From Speluncibacter jeojiensis (GTDB lineage: Bacteria > Actinomycetota > Actinomycetes > Mycobacteriales > Mycobacteriaceae): a stretch of DNA of 64,000 nucleotides. Positions 25,183 through 34,755 of this stretch are shown here, piece by piece (the first letter of the stretch is position 1; each line of letters starts with the position of its first letter). Location of the stretch: the NCBI RefSeq assembly GCF_029589495.1, contig NZ_JAAIVF010000007.1:186001-250000 (forward strand), in the 5' to 3' direction. Below the pieces are notes generated by a model that ran no database searches, was not told where the DNA came from, and saw only the letters and a list, made by a program, of their open reading frames with translations. The translations under genes were made by a program, and so were the position numbers.

Positions 25183-26505
25183 GTGTCGATCACTTCGGCA
25201 AGCTCGGGCCCCGCTCGCACCTACGTTCTCGACACCTCTGTCCTGCTCTCCGACCCCTGGGCGGTCACCCGCTTCGCGGAACACCACGTGGTGCTGCCGC
25301 TGGTCGTGATCTCCGAACTCGAGGGCAAGCGTCACCACCACGAACTCGGCTGGTTCGCGCGCGAGGCGTTGCGGATGCTCGACGACCTGCGCATCGAGTA
25401 CGGCAGGCTCGATCGGCCGATCCCGGTCGGCGGTCAGGGCGGCACGATCCACGTCGAACTCAATCACACCGACCCCGCCGTCCTCCCGGTCGGATTCCGC
25501 ACGGAGTCCAACGATTCGCGCATCCTCGCCTGCGCGTTGAACCTGGCGGCGGAGGGCCGCGACGTGGTGCTGGTCAGCAAGGACACGCCGCTGCGGGTCA
25601 AGGCGGGATCGATGGGCCTGCCCGCCGACGAGTACCACGCGCAGGACGTGGTGACCTCCGGATGGACCGGCATGACCGAGCTCGAGGTGACCCACGCCGA
25701 CGTCGACCGGATCTTCGAACAAGGGGTGCTCGACCTCACCGAGGCGCGGAATCTGCCCTGCCACACCGGTGTCCGGTTGCTCGGCGGAACGTCGAGCGCG
25801 CTCGCGCGGGTGAACGAGGACAAGCGGTTGCAACTGGTGCGCGGCGACCGGGAGGCGTTCGGGCTGCACGGACGGTCGGCGGAGCAACGCATCGCGCTCG
25901 ACCTGCTGCTCGACGAGAGCGTCGGGATCGTCTCGCTCGGCGGCCGCGCCGGGACCGGAAAGTCCGCGCTGGCGCTGTGCGCGGGCCTGGAGGCGGTGCT
26001 CGAACACGGCAGCCATCGAAAGGTCGTGGTGTTCCGGCCGCTGTATGCGGTCGGCGGCCAGGAACTCGGCTACCTGCCGGGCTCCGAGAACGAGAAGATG
26101 GGGCCCTGGGCGCAGGCCGTCTACGACACCCTCGAGGGGCTGGCGAGCCCGGCCGTGCTCGAGGAGGTGCTGAGTCGCGGCATGCTGGAGGTGTTGCCGC
26201 TCACGCACATTCGGGGCCGCTCGCTGCACGACTCGTTCGTCATCGTCGACGAGGCGCAGTCGCTCGAGCGCAACGTGCTGCTGACCGTGCTGTCACGGCT
26301 GGGACGTGGCTCGCGGGTGGTGCTGACCCACGACGTCGCGCAGCGGGACAACCTGCGGGTCGGTCGGCACGACGGGGTGGCCGCGGTGATCGAGAAGCTC
26401 AAGGGGCACCCGCTGTTCGCGCACGTCACGCTCACCCGTAGTGAACGGTCGGCGATCGCGGAACTGGTCACCGACATGCTCGAGGAGTACACGTCGGGGG
26501 TGTGA
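25183..26505 (+). CDS. phoH2: PhoH2: PIN-domain RNase fused to PhoH ATPase
   Basis: A 440-residue fusion. Residues ~10-145 are a PIN nuclease domain ([26 protein letters not shown] with acidic metal ligands). Residues ~225-440 are a PhoH P-loop ATPase (Walker [14 protein letters not shown], Walker [10 protein letters not shown], sensor [12 protein letters not shown]). Mycobacterial PhoH2 proteins are ATP-dependent, sequence-biased RNA helicase/RNases; this is their standard layout and length. GTG 25183 is fixed by AGGAG 5 nt upstream; the first conserved residue follows about 13 residues later. It holds the Rv1095 position. A 16-bp hairpin separates it from the convergent secreted protein gene. 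Confidence 0.93.
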   Translation: MSITSASSGPARTYVLDTSVLLSDPWAVTRFAEHHVVLPLVVISELEGKRHHHELGWFAREALRMLDDLRIEYGRLDRPIPVGGQGGTIHVELNHTDPAVLPVGFRTESNDSRILACALNLAAEGRDVVLVSKDTPLRVKAGSMGLPADEYHAQDVVTSGWTGMTELEVTHADVDRIFEQGVLDLTEARNLPCHTGVRLLGGTSSALARVNEDKRLQLVRGDREAFGLHGRSAEQRIALDLLLDESVGIVSLGGRAGTGKSALALCAGLEAVLEHGSHRKVVVFRPLYAVGGQELGYLPGSENEKMGPWAQAVYDTLEGLASPAVLEEVLSRGMLEVLPLTHIRGRSLHDSFVIVDEAQSLERNVLLTVLSRLGRGSRVVLTHDVAQRDNLRVGRHDGVAAVIEKLKGHPLFAHVTLTRSERSAIAELVTDMLEEYTSGV

Positions 26506-26507
26506 GT

Positions 26508-26551
26508 CACCAGGAGGGTCGGCGGCCCGGGGCAGCCGACCCTCCTGGGTG
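26508..26551. terminator. Terminator hairpin between phoH2 and the secreted protein gene
   Basis: CACCAGGAGGGTCGGC (26508-26523) pairs with 26535-26551 with a single bulged base, 11-nt loop. It lies 2 nt past the phoH2 stop and 15 nt before the stop of the convergent gene, so it may serve both. Confidence 0.8.
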
Positions 26552-26566
26552 AGGTTGTCGCCGCGC

Positions 26567-27073
26567 TCAGTTCGCCTTCATCGCGTTGCCGACGATCGGG
26601 CCGAGCACGCCCTCCATCGAGCCGAGCATCGGGGCCGGGACGGCGTTGACGACCGAGAACTGCTCGGTGACGGTCGACGAGACCTGGCCGGAGGCATCGG
26701 CGCAGGCCGCCACGTACGAGTAGTTGCCGTTGGCGAGATGAGAGATCGAGTAGGTGGCGCTCTGACCTGCTGCCGCGGCATTCGGGAAGGCGGCCCAGTT
26801 GCCGGTCGCCTGACTCCATCCGGTGGGGAAGACCTGGGTCGGCAGCAACTGCAGTCCGCTGGGAAGCTTGATCACGGCCACGCCGCAGGCCGACGCCTCG
26901 GTGTTCGGGTTGCTCACGGTGATCGTCGCATTCGACCACATGTCGAAGCTGGCCTGGACCTTCGGCGGGAGCGGGGCCGTGGTGGCCGCACCGGCCAGCG
27001 GCGCGAGAGCACCTCCGATGGCGCAGACGGACGCCGCGGTGATCACCGCACGCAGCACATTACGGCCAGTCAT
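26567..27073 (-). CDS. Secreted protein of unknown function, Ig-like fold suspected
   Basis: A 168-residue protein with a clear signal peptide (Arg-containing start, hydrophobic core, cleavage near AGA-AT at residue ~30). The mature part is rich in Ser/Thr/Asn/Val with alternating hydrophobics (FDMWSNATITVSNPN, YSISHLANGNYSYVAACAD), suggesting a beta-sandwich, and has two cysteines spaced to form a disulfide. The C-terminal helix (MEGVLGPIVGNAMKAN) is amphipathic. It starts at ATG 27073. I do not recognise a family. It is followed upstream by a serine hydrolase lipoprotein gene on the same strand with a 149-bp spacer, so it has its own promoter. Confidence 0.75.
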   Translation of the reverse strand: MTGRNVLRAVITAASVCAIGGALAPLAGAATTAPLPPKVQASFDMWSNATITVSNPNTEASACGVAVIKLPSGLQLLPTQVFPTGWSQATGNWAAFPNAAAAGQSATYSISHLANGNYSYVAACADASGQVSSTVTEQFSVVNAVPAPMLGSMEGVLGPIVGNAMKAN

Positions 27074-27222
27074 CAACTCTGTTCCCTTCGTTCACGTTTC
27101 ACCCGTTGCCGGGCGGCGCCATTACAGCACGGCGTCAGACGGCCACGCGGTCGCCTTGTGGTAACTCCCCAATTGTGAAATGACAGATCCCAAAGCGGCG
27201 ATGATGCGGCGTGTGCCCGCGC

Positions 27223-28836
27223 TCAACCGCGCGTGAACGTTCCCAGATGATCCTTGTCGTAGAACTCGAGCCTGAGGTCGTTGCCGTGGAAGGTGGCGGC
27301 CGAGATCTGACCGAAGCCGTTCTCGCCGGGCGGGGTGAACACGAAGGTGCCGCCGCTCCAGTGGGTGAGCGGGAAGGTCATGTTCTTCGGACCCAGGGTG
27401 AGCGACAGGGTGTCGTTGGCGACGGTCACGGTCGCCGGACCGTAGTAGTCGTTGGCGTAGGTACCCGCATAGTCGGCGAGTGGTCCCGCAGGTGCGGGGT
27501 TCTTCGGCGGGGTCTTGCCGGCGAGCGATCCGGTCGGCTCGTTCATCGCGGCGAACGCCTTCTTGTACAGCGCGCCCCAGTCCTGCTTCACGGCGCCGAA
27601 CTGCACCAGGTCGGCGAACTCCGCGTCGAGGGTCTCGGGCACGCCGATCGGGGCCGCATTGGTCAACGTGACGATGCCGACGTTCGCCGACGGAATCAGC
27701 GTGAACGCCGTGCCGGCGCCGAGGTCGAACGCACCCGAGTGGCTGAGCACCACCCGGCCGGCCGCGGAATTGCCGACGTTGAAGCCGTATCCGTAGAACC
27801 CGGCGCGCGCGTCCGGGGTGGTCGGGGGACTGGACACCGCCTGCGGCGAGATCGCGGGCAGCAGGTCCTGCGCCGGGACAATCGTCTTCCCGTCGGCGGT
27901 CCCGTTTGCGAGCACCATGTTCATCCACTTGGCGAGGTCGTCGACCGAGGAGCTGACACCGCCCGCGGGGGACTGCGCATCGGGTTGGCGCGGCGGATCC
28001 GAGACCTGGTAGCGACCGTCGACGAGCACGTGTCCGGCGGCCCGGTCGGGGCGCGCCTCGAAGTCGGCGAAGCGGGAACTTGTGGACGACATGCCCAGTG
28101 GGCCGTAGAGCGCCTGTTGCGAGAGTGTCGCCCAGTCGGTGCCGGCCGCGTCTGCGACCCCTTGTGCGGCAGCGGTCAGGCCGAAGTTGGTGTACGCGTA
28201 GGAATCCCGGAACGGTGCCAGCGGCAGCAGCTTGAGGCGGGCCTGGATCTGCTGACGGTCGTCGCCGAGGTCCTCGAGCAGGTCGCCGGCATGCTCGGGC
28301 AGCCCCGAACGGTGCGCGAACAGGTCGCCGACCGTCACGTGGTCGGTGACGTACGGGTCACTCAGCTCGAACTGCGGCATCAGCTGGTGCACCGGCGTGT
28401 CCCAGGTGACCAGGCCCTTCCCGACCTCGTGCGCGACCGTCGTCGCAGCGATCGACTTGGACACCGACGCGAGCTGGAACACCGTGTCGGGGTCCACCTT
28501 CTGGCCGGTGTCGACGTTGCGGACGCCGAAGCCCTTGCGGTACACGACCTTGCCGTCGTGCACGACCGCGACCGCCATGCCCGGGATGTGCGACGAGGCC
28601 ATCAGGTCGTCGGCGAGCTGGTCGATCCTGCCCACGGCGGCGGACACCTGGCCGGGTGGGATCTGCTCGCCGGCAACGGCGTTCGGGGGCGGGGGGCCGG
28701 GACTGGCGGCCGGCGGCGCCGTGGCGGTGGTGGCGCCGGGCAGCGGCTGCGGATTGTCGGCGCAGCCGGAGATCGTCAGCGCCACCGCCACCGCGGCGGA
28801 CCCCAACGCGACCGACAGCCTTCTGCCTGTGTGCAC
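27223..28836 (-). CDS. Lipoprotein serine hydrolase (beta-lactamase/penicillin-binding fold, DUF3471-like tail)
   Basis: A 537-residue exported lipoprotein: signal peptide ending in the lipobox ISGC (Cys25), a Pro/Ala linker, then a serine beta-lactamase-related domain with Ser-x-x-Lys in LASVSKSIAA, Tyr-x-Asn in AYTNFG and the third motif HSG in VLSHSGAF. The last ~100 residues (YAGTYANDYYGPATV) form a lipocalin-like DUF3471 domain often found after such hydrolases. GTG 28836 has AGGAGG 6 nt upstream, which decides the start against longer in-frame options. Likely a periplasmic-side D-aminopeptidase or esterase acting on envelope substrates; true beta-lactamase activity is possible but not implied. 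Confidence 0.88.
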   Translation of the reverse strand: MHTGRRLSVALGSAAVAVALTISGCADNPQPLPGATTATAPPAASPGPPPPNAVAGEQIPPGQVSAAVGRIDQLADDLMASSHIPGMAVAVVHDGKVVYRKGFGVRNVDTGQKVDPDTVFQLASVSKSIAATTVAHEVGKGLVTWDTPVHQLMPQFELSDPYVTDHVTVGDLFAHRSGLPEHAGDLLEDLGDDRQQIQARLKLLPLAPFRDSYAYTNFGLTAAAQGVADAAGTDWATLSQQALYGPLGMSSTSSRFADFEARPDRAAGHVLVDGRYQVSDPPRQPDAQSPAGGVSSSVDDLAKWMNMVLANGTADGKTIVPAQDLLPAISPQAVSSPPTTPDARAGFYGYGFNVGNSAAGRVVLSHSGAFDLGAGTAFTLIPSANVGIVTLTNAAPIGVPETLDAEFADLVQFGAVKQDWGALYKKAFAAMNEPTGSLAGKTPPKNPAPAGPLADYAGTYANDYYGPATVTVANDTLSLTLGPKNMTFPLTHWSGGTFVFTPPGENGFGQISAATFHGNDLRLEFYDKDHLGTFTRG

Positions 28837-29038
28837 CGCGGCCTCCTGCGGTCCGGAAACGGGACTTCTCCGAAGATCAGCGTAGAGGAGTCCCGACGGC
28901 ACGGCGCCTCGGTCGCCATCGCCGGGGCGGACGCCGTGGATGTGCGCCGGCTGGGTGCGATCTGGGACTGTGCTGCCGACTGCGCGCGAATCGCGGATTC
29001 GGACGGCGCGCCGCGGTCGGCCCGGGCACACTGGGGCG

Positions 29039-29722
29039 ATGCGCCGGACACAGATGAGGCGGCTGTGGTCGCTGAGCCTTCTGACCGCTCTGTTGTGCCT
29101 GCTCGCGGGTCTGGCCGGCCCCGGGGCGTCGGCCGATCCGGGCCCCTTCGGGGGCGACTCCGGTCAGGTCATCACGGTGTTCGCGCCGAGTCCGTCGGCG
29201 ACCAGCGCGACGCTGACCGCCTGGGATCGCGGCGCGGACGGCAGTTGGCGCGTGGTCGCCGGGCCGATGGCCGCCGATGTGGGATCCGACGGCATCGGCC
29301 AGGCCAGCGAGGCCGCGTCGCGCACACCGGCCGGCACCTTCCCGCTCACGGTGGCATTCGGCCGGCTGGCGAACCCCGGCACGGCGATGCCGTACTTCCG
29401 GACCGACTCCCAGGACTGGTGGGACGAGAACCCGCTCTCACCCACCTACAACACCCACGTGCGCGGCCCCGTCAGCCCGGGTGGCAACAGTGAGAACCTC
29501 TACGAGTCCGGCAGCGTCTACGACTATGCCGTGAACATCGGCTACAACCTGGCGCGGATCCCTGGCGCCGGATCGGGGATCTTCCTGCACGTGTCGGCGG
29601 GGACGCCGACGGCCGGGTGCGTGTCCGTCCCGGAGAACTCCATGCAGCAGATCGTCCGCTGGCTCGACCCGGCACGCCGGCCGGTGATCGACATCGGCGT
29701 GGGGACCGCGCCGACGCCGTGA
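29039..29722 (+). CDS. Secreted L,D-transpeptidase-like protein (YkuD fold)
   Basis: A 227-residue secreted protein: signal peptide (MRRTQMRRLWSLSLLTALLC start, cleavage near ASA-DP) and a YkuD-type catalytic domain. The active-site block IFLHVSAGTPTAGCVSVPE holds the His and the Cys nucleophile, with Ser-Val-Pro in place of the more usual arginine after the Cys. FPLTVAFGRLANPG matches the substrate-groove strand. Such enzymes crosslink peptidoglycan by L,D-transfer or are related hydrolases; the divergent active site leaves the exact reaction open. ATG 29039 is 6 nt after a CACACT -10-like box, with no Shine-Dalgarno. It ends 30 bp from the convergent fumarase stop. Confidence 0.8.
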   Translation: MRRTQMRRLWSLSLLTALLCLLAGLAGPGASADPGPFGGDSGQVITVFAPSPSATSATLTAWDRGADGSWRVVAGPMAADVGSDGIGQASEAASRTPAGTFPLTVAFGRLANPGTAMPYFRTDSQDWWDENPLSPTYNTHVRGPVSPGGNSENLYESGSVYDYAVNIGYNLARIPGAGSGIFLHVSAGTPTAGCVSVPENSMQQIVRWLDPARRPVIDIGVGTAPTP

Positions 29723-29752
29723 CGGCCGGTCGACTCCTGACGGACTACGCCG

Positions 29753-31171
29753 TCATTCGTCGTCGACGTCGGTCATCGACAGCACGTCGAGCCGGCGGTC
29801 GAGTTCCTCGAGCGAGAGCTCGTCGCCGATCAGGCCGCGGTCGATGACGGCCTGACGGATCGTCTTGTGCTCCTTGAGCGCCTCCTTGGCGACGGCGGCG
29901 GCCTCCTCGTAGCCGATGATCGAGTTGAGCGGCGTCACGATCGACGGCGAGGACTCGGCGAGCCGGCGCAGCCGGTCCACGTCGGCGGTCAGGCCGGAGA
30001 TGCACCGGTCGGCGAAGAGCCGGGAGACGTTGGCCAGCAGCCGGATCGACTCGAGCACGTTGCGCGCCATCATCGGGATGTAGACGTTCAGCTCGAAGGC
30101 GCCGTTGCCGCCGCCCCACGCGATCGCCGCGTCGTTGCCGATCACCTGGGCGGCCACCTGGGTGACCGCCTCGGGCAGCACCGGATTGACCTTGCCGGGC
30201 ATGATCGACGAGCCGGGCTGCAGGTCGGGCAGATGGATCTCGGCGAGACCGGTGAGCGGCCCGGAGCCCATCCACCGGATGTCGTTGGCGATCTTCGTCA
30301 GCGAGATCGCGACGGTGCGCAGCGCGCCGGACAGCTCGACCAGCCCGTCGCGGGCGCCCTGCGCCTCGAAATGGTCGAGCGCCTCGGAAAGCTGGTCCAG
30401 CCCGGTCGACCGCTGGAGTTCCGCGACCACGCGCCCGCCGAATCCGGCCGGAGCGTTGAGCCCGGTGCCGACCGCGGTGCCGCCGATGGGGAGTTCGCCG
30501 AGTCGTGGCAGCGTCGCGATCAGCCGCTCCACGCCGGCCTCGACCTGCCGGGTGTAGCCGCCGAACTCCTGCCCCAGCGTCACCGGCACTGCGTCCATCA
30601 GGTGGGTGCGGCCCGACTTGACGACCGTGCGCCACTGGGTCGCCTTGTCCAGCAACGCGAGCCGCAGGTGGTCGAGCGCCGGGACCAGATCCCGGACGAC
30701 CGCCTCGGTCGCGGCGAGGTGGGTGGCGGTCGGGAACGTGTCGTTGGAGGACTGCGACATGTTCACGTGGTCGTTCGGGTGGACCGTGACGCCGGCAGCC
30801 GCCGCGAGCGAGGCGATGACCTCGTTGGCGTTCATGTTCGAGCTGGTGCCGGAACCGGTCTGGAAGACGTCGATGGGGAACTGGTCGTCGTGGCGGCCGT
30901 CGGCGATCTCCGAGGCCGCCACGACGATCGCGTCCGCCCGGGCGGCATCGAGCAGACCCAGCTCCTGGTTCACCCGGGCGCACGCCGCCTTGAGCAGGCC
31001 CAGCGCACGGATCTGGGCCCGCTCCAGGCCGCGCCCGCTGATCGGGAAGTTCTCCACCGCACGCTGGGTCTGCGCGCGCCACAGCGCGGCGGCCGGCACC
31101 CGCACCTGACCCATGGTGTCGTGCTCGATCCGGTACTGCCCCTGGTCACCTGCGGTCGCGTCGGAGGTCAT
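29753..31171 (-). CDS. fum: Fumarate hydratase, class II
   Basis: A 472-residue homotetrameric, iron-independent fumarase of the aspartase/fumarase superfamily, hydrating fumarate to malate in the TCA cycle. Signature [12 protein letters not shown] carries the catalytic serine loop; [31 protein letters not shown] and [16 protein letters not shown] line the active site. Normal length. ATG 31171 is preferred over an in-frame start three codons upstream; neither has a strong Shine-Dalgarno. It is the Rv1098c equivalent, with the glpX homologue further right as in mycobacteria, but here five genes lie between them. Confidence 0.96.
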   Translation of the reverse strand: MTSDATAGDQGQYRIEHDTMGQVRVPAAALWRAQTQRAVENFPISGRGLERAQIRALGLLKAACARVNQELGLLDAARADAIVVAASEIADGRHDDQFPIDVFQTGSGTSSNMNANEVIASLAAAAGVTVHPNDHVNMSQSSNDTFPTATHLAATEAVVRDLVPALDHLRLALLDKATQWRTVVKSGRTHLMDAVPVTLGQEFGGYTRQVEAGVERLIATLPRLGELPIGGTAVGTGLNAPAGFGGRVVAELQRSTGLDQLSEALDHFEAQGARDGLVELSGALRTVAISLTKIANDIRWMGSGPLTGLAEIHLPDLQPGSSIMPGKVNPVLPEAVTQVAAQVIGNDAAIAWGGGNGAFELNVYIPMMARNVLESIRLLANVSRLFADRCISGLTADVDRLRRLAESSPSIVTPLNSIIGYEEAAAVAKEALKEHKTIRQAVIDRGLIGDELSLEELDRRLDVLSMTDVDDE

Positions 31172-31198
31172 GGACAGCACTCTGCCACCGCGGGCACG

Positions 31199-32692
31199 TC
31201 ATCGCGAGGCGATCCGGAGCACGCCGGTGACCGTGCCCTGGTACTGCACCTTGCCGGGTGCGATGGTGCCGACCATCTGCAGCGTGTCCAGTTGCGCGCC
31301 GGTGCCGATGTTCTGTTGCGCGTCGACCTTGCCGGTCGATGCGTCGATCACCGTGTAGCGGTAGCTGTCGGCCGCGCCGCCGACGCTGCCGATGAACCCG
31401 CCCTGCGCGGCGCTGCCGCTGCTGCCGCCACCGAGGGCCGGTTCGCGGGCGACCGTGTAGATCTTGCCGTCGGCGACCGACAGGCGCGGCACCGCGGAGG
31501 AGCGGACGTTGTTGCTCCATTTGACGGTGCAACCGTTGCCGTCGGGGTTGACGTCGATCCGGGTCATACCGCCGGTGATCGGGGCGCCCGACGGCCGGCT
31601 CGGCCCGGCGTTGGCCGGCAACGCGGGATACGGGTAGCCGTAGGTGCTCGCGACGAACACGCTGTTGCCGGAGCCGATGGGCGAGTTCTCGGTGCCGTTG
31701 ATCGCCGGGGTCGTGCAGACCTGGCTACCGGTGGCGCTGTTGTAGACGATGAGGTTCTCGGTCGGCACGGCGTTGTCGGTGATCGCCAGGTACTCGGTGC
31801 CCGTGCGCGGCCCGAAGAAGGTCGGGCTGGCGCCGCTGCCCCAGCTGAGCTGGCCGGGCTTGCGTGCGGGCCCGCGGTCGTAGGCCTGACGCCAGACGAT
31901 GTGCGGTGCGCCGCCGACGGCGTCCAGCAGGTACTGGGCGTGGTCGGTGGTGATCGCGACGCCCTCGGGGGCGGTGGAGATGCTGTTGTCGACGCCCTCG
32001 CCGGGCGCCAGCACGATCGACTGCGCCTGTCCGGTCGCGGGGTCGACGTAGCCGGCGGACGCGTTGTCGGTGGCGAACCAGACGCGGCCCTGCTGGTCGG
32101 GCATCAACGCCGCCACGTGGTCGCAGTCCCCGCCGCCGCAGTGCCCGGACACCGCCGCGGTGATGTCGGTGCGGGAGGCCACGAACAGCCGCCACGTGCC
32201 GCCCGGGCCGCCGCGGTCGTGCCCGATGCGCAGCAGGTCGCCGCTGCCGTCGACGGTGACCATCTGGTTCTTGTCGTCCAGGTAGGCGTAGACGCCGCCG
32301 AGCAGGCTGCCCTTGGTCAGTGACAACGAGGCGGTCGAGTGTCCGGTCGCCGGGTCGAGCAGGTGCACGGTCGGGGTGCGGTTCGCGATCGTCGTGCACA
32401 GTGCCTGCGGGATGCCGTCCGAGCCCTGCAGGATTGTCGGGCAGGCCGAGGCCAACGGCGTGTCGGCGATGTTCACCGAGCCGGTTCCCGGACCGGGCAG
32501 CGGAGTGCTGTCGGACGATTCGGCGTCGCCGTGCATGGTCGCGGTGCCCATCGGCCCGAGGAACGGATTGGCGGGCGGCAGCGGCCCGAAGGTGTCGGCG
32601 GAGGCGGTGCCCGCGCCGATCAGCAGGGTCGTGGCGGCGGCGAGGACCACCGGGACCGCACGGGTGAGCTTGCGTGACGCCTTGCGTGGCAC
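31199..32692 (-). CDS. Secreted beta-propeller-like protein
   Basis: A 497-residue exported protein: Lys/Arg-rich start, hydrophobic core and cleavage after ASA (about residue 32). The mature part has repeated blades of the type DG-x-G-x-L and aromatic-ended strands (YAYLDDKNQMVTVDGSGDLL, RVWFATDNASAGYVD, NLIVYNSATG), which suggests a six- or seven-bladed propeller. Six cysteines occur, including GHCGGGDCDHVAAL, so disulfides are likely. GTG 32692 has GGAGG about 6 nt upstream. No catalytic motif is seen. Similar secreted propellers are common in Mycobacteriales without known function. A TetR gene lies upstream on the same strand with a 69-bp gap. Confidence 0.78.
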   Translation of the reverse strand: MPRKASRKLTRAVPVVLAAATTLLIGAGTASADTFGPLPPANPFLGPMGTATMHGDAESSDSTPLPGPGTGSVNIADTPLASACPTILQGSDGIPQALCTTIANRTPTVHLLDPATGHSTASLSLTKGSLLGGVYAYLDDKNQMVTVDGSGDLLRIGHDRGGPGGTWRLFVASRTDITAAVSGHCGGGDCDHVAALMPDQQGRVWFATDNASAGYVDPATGQAQSIVLAPGEGVDNSISTAPEGVAITTDHAQYLLDAVGGAPHIVWRQAYDRGPARKPGQLSWGSGASPTFFGPRTGTEYLAITDNAVPTENLIVYNSATGSQVCTTPAINGTENSPIGSGNSVFVASTYGYPYPALPANAGPSRPSGAPITGGMTRIDVNPDGNGCTVKWSNNVRSSAVPRLSVADGKIYTVAREPALGGGSSGSAAQGGFIGSVGGAADSYRYTVIDASTGKVDAQQNIGTGAQLDTLQMVGTIAPGKVQYQGTVTGVLRIASR

Positions 32693-32761
32693 AGAGAACC
32701 TCCAGGTCGGGGGATCGGGCGGATGTCGATGGCGTGCTGTCGGGTCGGGTCGATCGAAGGG

Positions 32762-33394
32762 TCAGGTATCCGGGTGGTTCAGGGTCCGGCGGACCGGTGC
32801 GGTCAGCGCGGCGGTGAGCATCGCGACGAGGTTCGCGACGAAGTCGTCGTGGTCGAGCAGCACGAGCTGGGCCTCGTCGATGCGTCGGGCACGGTCGGCC
32901 AGGCAGACGGTGAGCATGCTGATCAGCAACGAGAGCCGTTCGAGTGCAACAGGTTCCGGCAGTGTCTTGACGCATTCACGCTCGAGGGCCTGTAGCTGGC
33001 CGGCGACCGCGCTGCCCCGCAACGGATTCGGCAGGTCGTGTGTGCGCATGCCCGCGCTGCCCGCCAACTGCACGATGATCCGCAGGAAGTCCCGGCCGTC
33101 CGCGGTACGCAGTTCCTCGGAGACGGGCCGGGTGAGGTCGTCGACCAGAGTGGGCAGGTCGTCGGGGGGTGGTCCCGGCGGTTGGCGCTGCTCGATGCGC
33201 GCCATGTGCCGGTCGAGGATCGCGCCGAGCAGGCCCCGGCGGGAGCCGAAGTGGTAGCCGACCGCCGAGTCGTTCGACTGTCCGGCCCGGGCGATGATCT
33301 CGCGGGTGAGTGCGCCGTCGACCCCCTTGCGTGCGAACAGGTGCTCGCCGGCGAGCAGCAGTTGCTCGCGGGTGGCGGTCGAATCCCTTGGCAT
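32762..33394 (-). CDS. TetR-family regulator, divergent from P450
   Basis: A 210-residue regulator: helix-turn-helix at residues ~8-55 (REQLLLAGEHLFARKGVDGA, EIIARAGQSNDSAVGYHFGS), C-terminal helical domain with a TetR_C-like pattern. The start ATG 33394 has no Shine-Dalgarno; the -10 box TAGCAT (33401-33406, minus strand) ends 6 nt upstream, so the mRNA is likely leaderless. The perfect inverted repeat CTGTTACTAACAG lies just upstream of that -10 and between it and the P450 gene, so autorepression together with control of the P450 is expected. Confidence 0.87.
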   Translation of the reverse strand: MPRDSTATREQLLLAGEHLFARKGVDGALTREIIARAGQSNDSAVGYHFGSRRGLLGAILDRHMARIEQRQPPGPPPDDLPTLVDDLTRPVSEELRTADGRDFLRIIVQLAGSAGMRTHDLPNPLRGSAVAGQLQALERECVKTLPEPVALERLSLLISMLTVCLADRARRIDEAQLVLLDHDDFVANLVAMLTAALTAPVRRTLNHPDT

Positions 33395-33413
33395 GCCCGG
33401 ATGCTAACGGATA

Positions 33414-33426
33414 CTGTTACTAACAG
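33414..33426. promoter_or_regulatory. TetR operator between regulator and P450 genes
   Basis: CTGTTACTAACAG is a perfect 6-bp inverted repeat around one base. It lies 8 nt upstream of the TetR -10 box, in an AT-rich 90-bp spacer, a good place to block both divergent promoters. Confidence 0.65.
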
Positions 33427-33484
33427 ATGTCATTAATTCGAAATTTACCGTGACAGGACCCGAGAAGACGGGGAAGGACCCGAG

Positions 33485-34702
33485 ATGACACTGACCGACG
33501 CCCCCACGTACAACCCGTTCGATGCGGCGTTCCAGGCCGATCCGTACCCCGCGTACCGGCAGTTGCGCGACCACGACCCGGTCCACCGCCACGAGCAGGA
33601 GGGTGCGCCGGCGTTCTGGGCGCTGTCGCGGTTCGACGACATCTGGAACGCGGTCCGCGACAGCGCGAGCTTCTCGTCGGAGCAGGGGCTGACGTTCTAT
33701 CCGGACGAGATCGGCCAGCTGGGCCTGGCCCCGACGATCGTCATGCTCGACCCGCCGCGGCACACCAAGCTGCGCTCGCTGATCGCGAAGGGCTTCACGC
33801 CGCACCGGGTGATGTCGATGGAGCCGCTGATCCGTGAGTTCGTGCGCTCACGCATCGACCTGATCGAGACCAAGGCGCGGGCGGGGGAGCAGGTCGACCT
33901 GCACCAGGACTTCTCCACGCAGATCCCGACGTTCGTGCTGGCCGAACTGTTCGACATCCCCGAGTCCGACCGGATGCAGTTCGACCCGTGGGTCACGGCG
34001 CTGACGGCGTTGCAGGACAGCGGGTTCGACATCCAGGCGCTCGGCGCGCAGCACGCGGTCGCCGAGATGTTCGGCTACTTCGGCGAGCTGATCACCGCGC
34101 GGCGGGCGGCGCCCGGCGAGGACATGATCAGCGCGCTGACCCAGGCCGAACTCGACGGGGAGCGGCTCACGGACTGGGACATCCTCGGCTTCTGCTTCGT
34201 GCTGGTCGCAGGCGGTAACGACACGACCGGCAACCTGATCTCCCACGGGGTGATGCTGCTCGACGGCGACCACGCCCAGCGTGAGCGGCTGGTCGCCGAG
34301 CCGGATCTGATCCCGAACGCGCTGGTGGAGTTCCTGCGGCTGGAGAGTTCCGTGCAGGGGCTCGCGCGCACCACCTTGCGGCCGGTGCGGATCGGCGACG
34401 TGGAGATCCCCGAGGGGGAGAAGGTGATGATGCTCTACGGCTCGGCGAACCGGGACGAGCGCGAGTACGGCGAGAGCGCCGACCGGCTCGACATCACCCG
34501 GCAGTTCCCCCGGCACCTGGCGTTCAGCAGCGGCGTGCACTTCTGCATCGGCTCGCATCTGGCCCGGCTGCAGGCGCGCCTCGCGTTCGAGGAACTGCTG
34601 GCGCGACAGCCGCACATCGGCGTGGACCTGTCGGGGTCACAACGGCTGAATTCGGCGTTCACCCGCGGCTGGGTTCACCTGCCCGCCACCGGTATTCGCT
34701 GA
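33485..34702 (+). CDS. Cytochrome P450
   Basis: A 405-residue soluble bacterial P450, normal length. Oxygen-binding I-helix AGGNDTT, K-helix ExxR (EFLRLESS), and the haem-thiolate loop FSSGVHFCIGSHLAR with the cysteine ligand. It would hydroxylate a hydrophobic substrate using ferredoxin and a reductase encoded elsewhere; no redox partner is adjacent. The N-terminus YNPFDAAFQADPYPAYRQLR is typical of actinobacterial CYP107/CYP125-like soluble forms, but the family cannot be assigned without alignment. ATG 33485 has a GGGGAAGGA site. It faces a TetR gene with a clear operator and ends at a shared hairpin before glpX. Confidence 0.93.
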   Translation: MTLTDAPTYNPFDAAFQADPYPAYRQLRDHDPVHRHEQEGAPAFWALSRFDDIWNAVRDSASFSSEQGLTFYPDEIGQLGLAPTIVMLDPPRHTKLRSLIAKGFTPHRVMSMEPLIREFVRSRIDLIETKARAGEQVDLHQDFSTQIPTFVLAELFDIPESDRMQFDPWVTALTALQDSGFDIQALGAQHAVAEMFGYFGELITARRAAPGEDMISALTQAELDGERLTDWDILGFCFVLVAGGNDTTGNLISHGVMLLDGDHAQRERLVAEPDLIPNALVEFLRLESSVQGLARTTLRPVRIGDVEIPEGEKVMMLYGSANRDEREYGESADRLDITRQFPRHLAFSSGVHFCIGSHLARLQARLAFEELLARQPHIGVDLSGSQRLNSAFTRGWVHLPATGIR

Positions 34703-34708
34703 CGAAAC

Positions 34709-34750
34709 TGTGCGTGGGTTGCGGGGCCGGGACCCCACAACCCACGCACA
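34709..34750. terminator. Bidirectional terminator hairpin (shared core family, copy 3)
   Basis: Arms 34709-34726 and 34733-34750 pair over 18 bp with one mismatch, 6-nt loop. It fills the gap between the P450 stop and the glpX stop and carries the core GGGTTGCGGGG found in the hairpins at 12371 and 15284. Confidence 0.85.
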
Positions 34751-34755
34751 GCCGA

